A DNA stretch of 64,000 nt from Euborellia annulipes (taxonomy: Eukaryota > Arthropoda > Insecta > Dermaptera > Anisolabididae): assembly GCA_023213315.1 (NCBI GenBank), contig JAKCPI010000989.1, positions 62,001-126,000 on the forward strand, written 5' to 3'. The first letter of the stretch is position 1. Each line of letters opens with the position of its first letter. Positions 55,010-64,000 of this stretch are shown here, piece by piece. Below the pieces are notes generated by a model. That model searched no databases. It saw nothing but the letters and a program-made list of their open reading frames with translations, and had not been told where the DNA came from. The translations under genes were made by a program, and so were the position numbers.

Positions 55010-55121
55010 TATTGGTGTAGGTCGAGTCCATGGCCTGGTGCAATGGACAGCACGCCGATGCCCCGGAAAGGCTGGAGATCCTGGGTTCAATTCCGAGATG
55101 GGATGTTTGGCCTCACCAATA
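55010..55121 (+). mobile_element. tRNA-derived SINE inside an inverted pair, copy 3
   Basis: Plus strand: TGGCCTGGTGCAATGG as A box, GGGTTCAATTCC as B box, ATTGGTG and CACCAAT ends. It faces copy 2 about 100 bp away. Confidence 0.6.
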
Positions 55122-55594
55122 AAAAATATTCACACTCTTGTTAAATATATCTAAGACAGTTAAAGTCCGATTCAAAGTATTTTGAATACTATTATCTTAT
55201 TAAAAAATATATAGATCTTAAAAAATGTTTAACTATAAAATTAGAGTCTAAAAAAGTGTAGAGTTGATGCATATACACTTGTGCAGAAAGATCGGCCACC
55301 TCAACCCCGTCCCAATAATATTTTTTTTTATTATTCTTATTATACAATATTAAGAGGTTATAATGAAAATGAATTAAGAAGCAAAAAGTGTATAGTTTTT
55401 AAATAAAAATAAAAATTTATTTTGAAAATAAAAGTAATGAATTATCTTATCTTATAATCCCGAAAATTGCGTTCTGAACATATTTTTGATGATCATTTTA
55501 ACAAACATCCGTCATACTCCTTATTATTATGATGCGTCACGTTATTTATAAAAGGTATCTTCTCAAGATTTCTATTTATTTTTCTGACCAGACC

Positions 55595-55660
55595 ATGGCG
55601 TGGTTACCTTTGGACCAATCAGAGATGAGACGCGCCTCCTCACCTCTGACGTCATCCTTG
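55595..55660. promoter_or_regulatory. promoter-like block with CCAAT and CRE
   Basis: GGACCAATCAGAG at 55612-55624 is shared with the HSCB/PDIA3 promoter. A full palindromic CRE TGACGTCA lies at 55647-55654, with GACGCGCC between. No coding start follows nearby, so it may serve a noncoding RNA, a distant PNPLA8 first exon, or nothing. Confidence 0.3.
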
Positions 55661-55909
55661 GCAATGGTTTAAGCAAATACAAACTAATCTTATTTATCTC
55701 AGTGCGTTATAGTTTAACAGTAATGCGAAATAATATTTTATCATATCTATATATTTATAAATTTAACAAAAAAAAAAAAAAACTTGAAATAAATAGGCAT
55801 CTGTGTACAAATTGGCAGATCTGTGGTTCGATTATCTCTTTTTTCTTTTAGAGTAAAAATAAGTATTGATTATATGTACTAAATACTCTAGAGATCTTTA
55901 TGTGATATT

Positions 55910-56078
55910 CATGGGCGTAACTAGAGAATTTGGCTGGAGGGGGGGAGGCATGGGACCAGCTATCCTCTGGGGGGCCTGGAAAGCCCCATATTTTCTCAAT
56001 TTTTCTTGGGGCAGGGAGCTTTCTGGGGGGGGCCACGAGCCTTCTCCCCCCCTCCGGCACCCCCTAGTTACGCCCATG
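55910..56078 (+). mobile_element. hAT-type MITE, GGGCGTAACTAG family, copy 2
   Basis: Ends CATGGGCGTAACTAG and CTAGTTACGCCCATG are exact inverted copies, flanked by an exact GTGATATT duplication (55902-55909 and 56079-56086). This is the best-preserved copy. Confidence 0.85.
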
Positions 56079-56249
56079 GTGATATTAAATAATTTGTTAT
56101 TTATCCATTCATTAACAAATTAAGAAAGCATTGTTTTTAAGAAATTATATTTAATTTAAATGTATGTTTAAATTTCTTTTAACTATAATCATATTATATT
56201 TTATTGATGATCAATAGGAAATACAAACTGTATGATGATATAAGATTTG

Positions 56250-59200
56250 TTATAATTGAAAATTATTTGAAACCTCTTTAATGAGAGAATCAGGGCAATG
56301 AGAATTATTTTTGGAATATTCTAAAAGATTTTTCAATCCTAAAAAAAAAATAAATATATATAGTAATTAAATTATTATTATTAATATTTAATAAAAGTAC
56401 TTACTTGTTTTATCATCATCCGTTAAGAATAATACTAGAGCTTGGAATCGTTCGACTTTTGTGATTCCTTCAAGAAATGCAATTACGGAATCTCTGGCTT
56501 TCATAAAGTGACTTTCTAAAATTTCCAAAATTTGGCTCAATATTTCACTTTCCAGAGAATAGTTGAATAATTTAGGAATATTTTTAGGATCTATAAGCTG
56601 TAAAAAAAAAAAATGAATTATTTTAGATTTCGTAATTATATTATAGTTCATTCCCAACCCCAAAAAGGAGAGGAAAGGGATCAATAATTGTTATTAAATT
56701 TATATTTTTTATTGGAATCAGATTTAATTTAACCTGCCGTTAGTCGCACCTAAAAAACTCTTTAAAATGTGGCACATATTAGCCACAAGCCTCCTCTATA
56801 TATAATTTTAATATATGTAAAATAATTTTAAAGAAAACTATCGATTTTTATGGACAACCTATGGAAAGAAAATGATAAAATCACGGTCCATCTATCTTAG
56901 ATGCCCTAGGGCGCCTAAGTCGGTATCGAGGGGCGCCAAAGGCTTGATGCCAATCCAATTGAGAGGGGGGGGGGCGAGCGCCCTCCTTCGCCTCCACCTC
57001 CTAGATACAAGTGACTAACGGAAGGTTAAGAAAAGAAAAAAAACGGGAACTTTGTAAATAGAGAGAGAAAAACAGTTGATAGTTTCCCTTATAAATATTC
57101 CTAGATTATAATTAATTTGAAATAAATTAAATTATAAAATTAGAATTCCCACTATGGTGACAATAGCAGGCCAACCAAGGTGTTGTGTCTTACTTTTAAA
57201 TATTGATATTTCAAATCGGGATAATTTCTAATATTTCTCCATTCATTAATGAATTCCCCAGCTGAAGAAGGCTCAGATCCAAGAGTTGGAACTTCTTCCT
57301 TTACTTCCTGGACAATTGGTTTTGTTTCTAAATCATTTTTCGCCTTTGGTTCATTATTTTCTTGTTTAGCTGGTCTAGAATTCATTTCGGAAATTATTTT
57401 CTCTATCATCAAATCATCAGCTTCTTCTATATCTAATCGTATTAAAGGTTCCTAAAAAAACAAGATTTATTATTATTCATCTCTTTTCAAACTTTGATCT
57501 TTATAGGATGAAAAGAGCCAACTTTCGAACGAAGATGTGGTGGTTTGTTTATTAAATAAACAACTTCATCTGGATTATATTCGCCCAAATTATTTTTTCT
57601 TTCTCTATCAACTTTAATAGTATTTTTACTTTTTACTTCTCTATTATTTTCACTATCATTTGTTTGTCCAATCCCTTCTTGTTCTTCCTCACATTCATTA
57701 TCTTTAGATTCATTTGGAATAACCAACTGAAAAAAATTATAAATTAATATATTAATGAAAATATTCTTTTAATTCTCTAATTTTTTAATTTCACTCCGAG
57801 AGATTAAGGTGCGCGTCTCGAAAAACGGTTAGAAAGCTACCGAGTTACTCGAGGCGGCAAGAGATGGCGTTAGTTTTTTCCATAGGAATACAAGGGACTT
57901 ATTTCATTTCATTCTAGAGCTTCCAGCTAATTAATTAAGGGTAAAAAATTAATTATTCTTTAACACAATGATTACTAATTTAATTATCTACAACTTATAG
58001 AGCTCCTTTTTTTAAAATATCTTTTATTTAATGCGATTAATCTAAAAAAAAAATTTTTTTTTTTTTGAAAATCAAAAAAAGGGCTTCTATAAGTTGTAGA
58101 TATTTTAAATAGCTTTAATTTAAAAAAAATTTGAGGTCGATAGCTTCAAAATTATGGCCGCTGGAAACTCCCAAAATTGGCACCCCGAGACGCGCACCTT
58201 AAGTATCAAATGTCGAAAGGCCAAAATAATTTTGATTTTAAATACTAATTAAATAATAGAAATAAGAATACCTGAAGTTCATTAATTCGTTTATCAAGTT
58301 TTTCTAATTCAATTTTGCATGGAACATTTTCAGAATTTATTTGTAGAGCTCTAACAAAATCTTGTCTAGCTTCGAGAAGTCGACCACTTTGCATTCGAGC
58401 CAAGCCTCGTCTATAAAAGGCTTTAACATAGGAAGGATCTAATGAAATAGCTCTTGTTAAATCAGCTTCAGCTTTAAGCCACCTGTCAAAAATAAAAAGT
58501 CATATAAATATAATACAAATTTCAAACAATTTCATTCTCTTTTTTCCGGAGTTGTTAGTTTGTTTAAAAATTATACTTACTCCTTTTTTTTAATAAAACA
58601 CATTCCTCTATTGGCATAAAATGTTCCATCTTGATTATTCAATTCAATCGCTCGAGAATAAGATTCAATTGCTTTATCCCATTCATTTTTCCGAAAGTGT
58701 AAATTGCCCTAAAATTATAATCAAATTAAATAAAAAATATTGTTAAAAGATATAATATTTTTTCTAAAATAAATGGAATGACCCGAATGACCACCGAGTA
58801 AACGCGAAAAATAAAAAAAAGAAAGGACGAATGTTCATATTATATTTAGGAAAAGTGAGGAATAAGACGATTTTAAGGCAAATTTACTATAGATTTTAAA
58901 TAACAATACATTTTCTTTATAATCAATTTAATCCATCGGAGATTATGCGCAAGTCCAATCAGAGTTGTTTCTGATGAACATGAAGTCGGTGCTTGTACAG
59001 GGGCATCTAGCAAACGCCAAAAATTGATCTACCACCGAGCGATGACAAGAATGGCCTTGAGTTCGACAGCGTTTGACAGATCATTTTCTGTGGAGTCTGT
59101 GAGGGTATGGAATGGCATCCCGGAGAGAGTCAGACGATTGCGTTCTTTGGCCGCATTTAAGGCCCAATATTATCAATATCTAATTGGAGAGCAGAGGGGG

Positions 59201-60676
59201 TCGGTCGATTGAGTGGAACGGGGATTGTGAGGAGAGAGCGAGAAGAATGATCTGTAAAACAAACTGTAAAATTTTCGTGCTCCAAGAGGCATTAGCCTCA
59301 GAGCAAATAAAAATCTATCTATCTATCTATTTCGATTATCGAAAAAAGAGACATTTTACAGACTTTTTGGCTAAAAAAGAATAGACTTTTAATGTGACTT
59401 TTTTGCAAAAATATGAGGCTTTTTTCCGCTCTCCCGCTGTCATGACTCATGACATTCAAATCTGTTTTTGTTAATATATTGATAGATAATTATTATTTAA
59501 TAGTTGCGGGATGAGATTTTTTAATAAAAAACCAAACTCATATAATGCCTGGTTAAAATTACAGTCTATTGGGTGTTGTTTGACAAAACTTCAACTTTTT
59601 CAAAGCTCTAGCTAGTTCAAATATGTAAAAATTATTTAGAATATGTGAGGTTTCACTAAGTTGTAAATGAAAGAAATATTGAATTTCTAAATCGATATAT
59701 TTCGGGCTATTAACCCATCTTCAGGAGTACATATGAGTGACTAAAATATGAGTGAATAAAAGAATAGATGCTACCAAGTAGGCTTGGGTAGGAGTGGGGG
59801 GAGGAGTTGGGGAAATTTGTGAATGTTTGCTTGAAACTAGGAGGGTTGCCTCTTCTAGGAAGGACTTTTAATTTGCTGGGCCTTTGGCTGGCTTACACAA
59901 TGGCATTCACTTTAACTTTAGTTGACCCAGCAAATTAAAGTTCTTCCTAGAAGAGGCAACCCCTCCATAGGCAACCCTAGTCTCAAGCAAACATTCACAA
60001 ATTTCCCCCACTCCTACCCAAGCCTACTTGGTAGCATCTATTCTTTTATTCACTCAGTGACATCAGGGGGTGGACAGCTCTACGGGAAGAATTTCCGCAA
60101 GTTTTTATTTAGTTACACAAAGGTACTGCAAGAGAGCACCACTGGGCTGTCTGAAATAGTTCAAAATTTACTCCATAGATGTCGCTCTGTTCGCTGTCTC
60201 CAGGCCAGGGAGTTTTGATTGTCATTTTCAAAAGCAAAGTTAATTTCAGGATTGTATGATCTGTGTTACGGTCTTTTTCAATATATAAGATTTTTCATAA
60301 ACATTTTTTAAAATAATATTTCTTGGTGTTATTCTTAATACCAATATTATATATGACCATATTCTTAACACAGAAAAGAATCGATCCATTGTCAAGAGAA
60401 GCCCTACAAAAATCTTATCTGAAAAGAAATGGGGTTATTTATTTTGATTTCCTACAAAAGATAAATTTTTTACAATTTATAATAAATTATTATTGGTTCA
60501 GAGGTAGAGTATTAACTGCTGATACCAAAGGTCAAGGGTTCACATCTAGCATCATATAGAGACGGGGTCTAAATGGCCTCTTATGCCGTAAAAGACCTTA
60601 AACTTAATCGAATAAAAAAAAATTAAAATAATTAAATAAATAAATAATTCATAAAAAAAATTTATGAATTTCATTC

Positions 60677-60708
<32 letters not shown>

Positions 60709-61860
60709 CATGTCGAAAAATTCTTTAAAATATCTAAGTTATTTGAGATACAAATTTAGAGACACTATTTGTCCTTAATTTGATTTCGTTTAAAAAAAAA
60801 TTAAAAGTAGGCCTAACAGTCGCAAATTAAGTAGCTTAAAAAGGTATGTGAAAATAACAAAACAAGTGTACGCGAGAGTAAAATGGTAGAATTTGCAAAC
60901 AACGAATTCGAACGAGCTTGAGTTCAAAACCCATCTGGGTGAGTTTTTTTCCACCGCTTACTGTTTAGTTGGAACTGCGGCCATAGAGAGCGTTAATTTG
61001 ACACAAAATTTATGTTTAATTTTTGCGCGCAAAGTTAGTTCGCAGAAACTTCTGTAAGAGGGCGTAAAAACTTGCGGACAACTTTTAACATGGAGCTGTC
61101 CAATCTTGATATATGTATGATCTGTGAGTGACATGTACTCGTGAAGATGGGTTAATAGCCCGAAATATATCGAGTTAGAAATTCAATATTTCTTTCATTT
61201 ACAACTTAGTGAAACCTCACATATTCTAAATAATTTTTACTTATAAATATGTTTCACGGAAAACCTACACCACTTTCCCTCCAAACTATAGTTCAAATAC
61301 ATTCATTATTCTGTTATTATTTAATAAGTATAATTCAAATTTTAAGCTCACAAGATCCTTTTCATAAATAGCTTTCTGCTGTTGTAGTTCTAGCTCTTGA
61401 TCCATTGCCAGATCTGTCATACTGTCATCTTCATCCTCATCTTCTTCTTTGTCTATTTCTTTACAGGCTTTTTCCTAAACAAATTTTTAATCCTTTAAAA
61501 ACTGTTTTATTTTTATATATATATATATATAAATATATAATATAAATAATTACCACATCGAATTTCTCCCAAGCGGAATAATCGGATGAAGAAATTTTTT
61601 TTTCTTTCTTTTTCTCATGATCATTTTTTTTCGGCCTCTTTTTATTCCTAACAGCTGGTGTAACCTAAACATTAAACATTTTTAAAATATTGAAAAAGTT
61701 TTAAAATATGAAATCTAATTACAGCGATAGGTAATTCTTTTCCAGAAATTTCAGCATCTTTTTTCTTCATTTCTTTTTCCCACTGTGAGAGGTCATTAAG
61801 AAATTGTCTTGTATCTTCCGCATTCTCTCTCACTTGCATTTGAAGTTTAATTGAATCCAT
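56250..61860 (-). CDS. RPAP3: RNA polymerase II-associated protein 3
   Basis: HSP90 co-chaperone adaptor of the R2TP complex, which assembles RNA polymerases, snoRNPs and PIKK kinases. Nine exons: 61860-61723, 61664-61554, 61474-61352, 58708-58581, 58482-58272, 57726-57493, 57451-57194, 56597-56405, 56338-56250. They total 1485 nt and give 494 aa (human 665). N-terminal block is LQMQVRENAEDTRQFLNDL, then a Lys-rich stretch with SAWEKFDV. One three-unit TPR array lies at about 125-235 (human has two). A linker with INKPPHLRS follows, and the conserved C-terminal domain starts near EFINEWRNI (about 375). Intron 3 is 2.6 kb and full of repeats. The donor of exon 6 (GTTTGA) is weak but is required by frame and homology. 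Confidence 0.92.
57808..58198. mobile_element. TTAA-target MITE in RPAP3 intron 5
   Basis: Ends GGTGCGCGTCTCG and CGAGACGCGCACC are perfect inverted copies next to TTAA on both sides. Inner arms CTACAACTTATAGAG and CTTCTATAAGTTGTAG also pair. TTAA targets occur in piggyBac and Kolobok elements. Noncoding. Confidence 0.65.
58895..59331 (+). mobile_element. non-LTR retrotransposon 3' end with (ATCT)n tail
   Basis: The frame 59024-59212 encodes a typical LINE reverse-transcriptase C-terminus (FDRSFSVESVRVWNGIPERV, then LRSLAAFKAQYYQYL). The 3' end runs into CTATCTATCTATCTAT. The rest of the element is missing, as in 5'-truncated copies. RPAP3 intron 3. Confidence 0.7.
59687..59730 (-). ncRNA. 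hammerhead-like ribozyme motif, RPAP3 intron 3
   Basis: Minus strand: core CUGAAGA 59724-59718, extra U, GGG/CCC helix II, GAAAUAUAUC 59703-59694. Helix I GUACUC pairs with GAUUUA with mismatches. Same family as 29375 and 61135. Confidence 0.5.
59755..60057. repeat. inverted repeat with 130-bp arms, RPAP3 intron 3
   Basis: Arms 59755-59890 and 59925-60057 are near-exact inverted copies (AATAGATGCTACCAAGTAGG outermost). A spacer of about 35 bp separates them. RNA from either strand would fold into a long hairpin. Confidence 0.8.
60505..60625 (+). mobile_element. tRNA-derived SINE, GGGGTCTAAATGGCC family, copy 2
   Basis: A-box-like CAGAGGTAGAGTATTAACTG, B-box-like AAGGGTTCACATC, then ACGGGGTCTAAATGGCCTC and an A-rich tail. 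RPAP3 intron 3. Confidence 0.6.
60680..60708 (+). repeat. poly(A) run of 29
   Basis: An A homopolymer following ATTCATT, with a matching TTTTTTTATGAATTTC hairpin word before it. Possibly a retroelement tail. Confidence 0.9.
61135..61177 (+). ncRNA. hammerhead-like motif, core mutated
   Basis: Core reads GUGAAGA (C3 changed to G), helix II GGG/CCC, GAAAUAUAUC 61162-61171. Helix I ACUC/GAGU pairs perfectly. Probably inactive. The downstream 110 bp match 29416-29524. Confidence 0.45.
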
Positions 61861-62493
61861 TTTTTTAAGACAATATAATCTTTTCTAAATATAAGTTTAA
61901 ACCAAATTTTACTTTTTTTCTAATCAAAACATTGACTGTCTAATAAACTTCATATTATATGAAGCAAAGTTAGCGACAAGATAGCGAAAGAAAAATCATT
62001 GAATAAGAATGTTCAATCAAAGCGATTGTCAAGCAATCTAGAAATTTCTTTTTTTTTAATTTCCTGATCTTTTTCGGCATCGAAGGCTATTTAGACTCTA
62101 TTTATTTCAATTGGATTTGTAGCTAATCCAATTGAAATAAATTGTCGCATGAGTCGGGATGCGAACCCGCCAGGAACTCGCGACCCTTGGCTAGAAATTG
62201 GGTTTGGCTAAATTCGGCAATGGTTGATAACTTACCTACCCCAAAATTAAAATACCTTCTGAACGACATTCACATTTGTTCCCTGTTCCTGACTTGTATC
62301 ATGCCCAGAGTCTTTTCATTGAAAACAGACTAATTAGCTTATATATTTTATTATTTTCATTTGATTTTTTTTTCTTGGAAAATCTGTCAATATCAATCAA
62401 AAAAATAAATAAAGACAATGAAAGATGGGTTTTTATAAATTCCCAACAAGAAATTCCACACATAGAGGTAATGTTTCTATTTATTTATTACAT

Positions 62494-62689
62494 GTACAGT
62501 GAGGGTCAATCCATGTGTTTTCTACTTGTGATTATTTCATTGTTTTTATAAAAGAAAATGAAAATCTTTATTGAAAATTTTCTAAGTTTGAACCATGAAA
62601 GTTTCCATTAAAAAATATAGAATTTTTTTTTTAATTAATGAAAGAAGTAGAAAACGCATGGGTGAGACTTAATATTGTCTCTCACTGTA
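62494..62689. mobile_element. Tc1/mariner-type palindromic MITE, copy 3
   Basis: TACAGTGAGGGTC at the left and the complementary CTCACTGTA at the right, with TA at both edges. Same family as 21111-21320. Confidence 0.8.
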
Positions 62690-63002
62690 CATTTATCATA
62701 TAATGATCTATGAAATAATATGTTAAAACATATATAATTACAATTAAGTAATTAAAATTTAAAAGTAGAAATAAAACTTTATTTGCTGCACCTATACTTG
62801 TTCTTTTCCATTCCAATATATAGATAAATGTAGAATGGGTGGTTGGATAAGAAAAATAAACATACCCCAAACCCTTTCTTTATTGTTCATATCCATCATT
62901 TTTAAAATAAATATGTTTTTTTCTTTGATGATATTCACTTATCTTAATTATAACACATATTCAAACTCGGAGAGTCCACTTGTGAATGTTGTGTCACTTG
63001 TG

Positions 63003-63244
63003 CATGGACGTAGCCAGACATCTTGTTAGGGGGGGGGGTGCATCCACTCGTTAGGACGCGAGGGGGGCATGCAATTAATATATACATAGATTATAAATTA
63101 TTTATTATTTTCCTTATATAAGCTCATTTTAAAAAAATCCACAATGGAAAAATATATATTTGTTTTTAAAAGATAAAAAATTTTCAGGACAAGACAGGGG
63201 GGGTCAGACCCCCCCCGGTCCTCCTCCCCCTGGCTACGCCCATG
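63003..63244. mobile_element. hAT-type MITE, GGGCGTAGCCAG family
   Basis: Ends CATGGACGTAGCCAG and CTGGCTACGCCCATG, with exact CACTTGTG duplication (62995-63002 and 63245-63252). G and C runs lie near the ends. Confidence 0.85.
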
Positions 63245-63843
63245 CACTTGTGAGATTCACTTTTGTTGGTTATCTTAATTAAATAATGTTTTGAGTCATT
63301 AAATGAAACAAATTCGATATTTTTATTTGTTTTCCCTGAGATAAGATGTTTAAAGAGAATTTGATCTTCGTTTCAGTCAAACGGTTGAGCTTAACCTCTG
63401 ACACTGACAGTTCATTCTAATTATTTTATGTTTAAAATTTAATGCTATAAAGAATCTTCACTTCTATTGATATTCTTTACGAGCACAATTAATAATATCA
63501 CAAAATTTTGGCATTTAGGGAGCCTAAATAACTCAAAAAACAAACTTAATCATATAAATTCCTATGAAAAATAGTTGATGTATGTCGTGCAGGAACTATT
63601 GACTTGTAAACTTGACAGTTCGTTGCAGGTTCGTTGGAATGACTCATCTCCGTATCATGCATGAGGCGAATATGACGTTTAGATTTTAGATTAGAAAATG
63701 TTATGATATTGTAATTATACAAGTTAGAACTTTTTAATTCATCCAACCGTGACTGATGAGCAGCTTTCATATAGAAAACAAACAAAAAATTTAAATGAAC
63801 TTTAATCGGCTATCTATGTCTTAAGAATTAAAAAATATTGGAA

Positions 63844-64000
63844 ATGTCTTTCCTTCGAGGGTCTGCCAATTATGTCTGGTGCACAACGAGTGTTTTGGGC
63901 AAAGGAGCAACGGGGGCAGTTTTCCAAGGCGTTGACAAAAACAACGGAGAATCTGTGGCTGTCAAGACGTTCAACCAACTTAGTCAGATGAGGCCACATG
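63844..64000 (+). CDS. TBK1: TBK1/IKK-epsilon-like kinase, N-terminus only
   Basis: Serine/threonine kinase of innate immune and autophagy signalling. The 52 codons before the window edge give the ATP-binding loop LGKGATGAVFQG (about residues 19-30) and VAVKTFN with the ATP-anchoring Lys, then QLSQMRPH as in TBK1 and IKK-epsilon. The remainder lies beyond 64000. Whether it is orthologous to TBK1 or an ancestral single copy cannot be told here. Confidence 0.82.
   Translation, partial: MSFLRGSANYVWCTTSVLGKGATGAVFQGVDKNNGESVAVKTFNQLSQMRPH

Larger units (their letters stand above)
53131..56249. other. intergenic region between PNPLA8 and RPAP3
   Basis: Contents: acceptor and UTR part of PNPLA8 (53131-53172); a likely noncoding 5' exon ending in a GTAAGT donor at 53490; two SINEs in inverted orientation (54796-54912 and 55010-55121); a promoter-like block (55595-55660); and a hAT MITE (55910-56078). 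No further coding exon was found. Confidence 0.55.
61861..63843. promoter_or_regulatory. divergent intergenic region, RPAP3 and TBK1-like gene
   Basis: The two genes diverge across 2 kb. Contents: a hairpin ATTGGATTTGTAGCTAATCCAAT near 62112 with tRNA-like words after it, a Tc1-type MITE (62494-62689) and a hAT MITE (63003-63244). No firm promoter element was assigned; frames within 63546-63785 look like chance. Confidence 0.5.

Noticed and set aside
63546..63785. 79-codon minus-strand frame upstream of the TBK1-like gene
   Set aside because: No homology or splice context; composition fits a chance frame.
1..64000. CRISPR array, operon or bacterial system
   Set aside because: Introns, gene families and repeats are those of an animal nucleus; no regularly spaced repeats are present.

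Overview
This is 64 kb of AT-rich nuclear DNA from an invertebrate animal. Genes are split by short GT-AG introns and separated by many small transposon relics. An arthropod fits best, judged from memory: the protein disulfide isomerase looks arthropod-like, RPAP3 has one TPR block, there is a single HSF, and mariner, pogo, hAT and Harbinger relics are present. I cannot name the species.

Nine gene models are complete and a tenth runs off the right edge. I joined exons by splice sites and reading phase; every complete model sums to a multiple of three and ends at a stop. Left to right: an unidentified 5' gene fragment (-, 1925-2226); DNA ligase IV (-, 4811-16131, 15 exons, 892 aa), with protein O-fucosyltransferase 1 (+, 8648-10961, 6 exons, 392 aa) lying whole inside its intron 10; GTF3C3/TFIIIC102 (-, 17508-20126, one coding exon, 872 aa); AK6 (+, 22149-23852, 174 aa); HSCB (-, 23990-26404, 223 aa); PDIA3/ERp60 (+, 27042-31994, 488 aa, KQEL end); heat shock factor (+, 36892-45760, 11 exons, 579 aa); PNPLA8-type phospholipase (-, 47350-53130, 564 aa); RPAP3 (-, 56250-61860, 494 aa); and the first 52 codons of a TBK1/IKK-epsilon kinase (+, from 63844). 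HSCB, PDI, HSF and RPAP3 all serve protein folding, but nothing shows they are co-regulated.

The DNA between genes and in introns is a mosaic of short elements. There are hAT-type MITEs with 8-bp target duplications and G/C homopolymers next to their ends, Tc1/mariner-, pogo-, Harbinger- and TTAA-type MITEs, tRNA-derived SINEs, a LINE 3' end, and several long inverted repeats.

The most interesting signal is a set of short elements that each carry a hammerhead-ribozyme-like core (CUGANGA, helix II, GAAA, self-complementary helix III, cleavage base) with pairing flanks for helix I. At least seven unrelated-looking families have it, mostly in inverted pairs. One family carries a U3-A8 pair in place of the normal C3-G8 pair, a compensatory change that argues for RNA-level function in the family's history.
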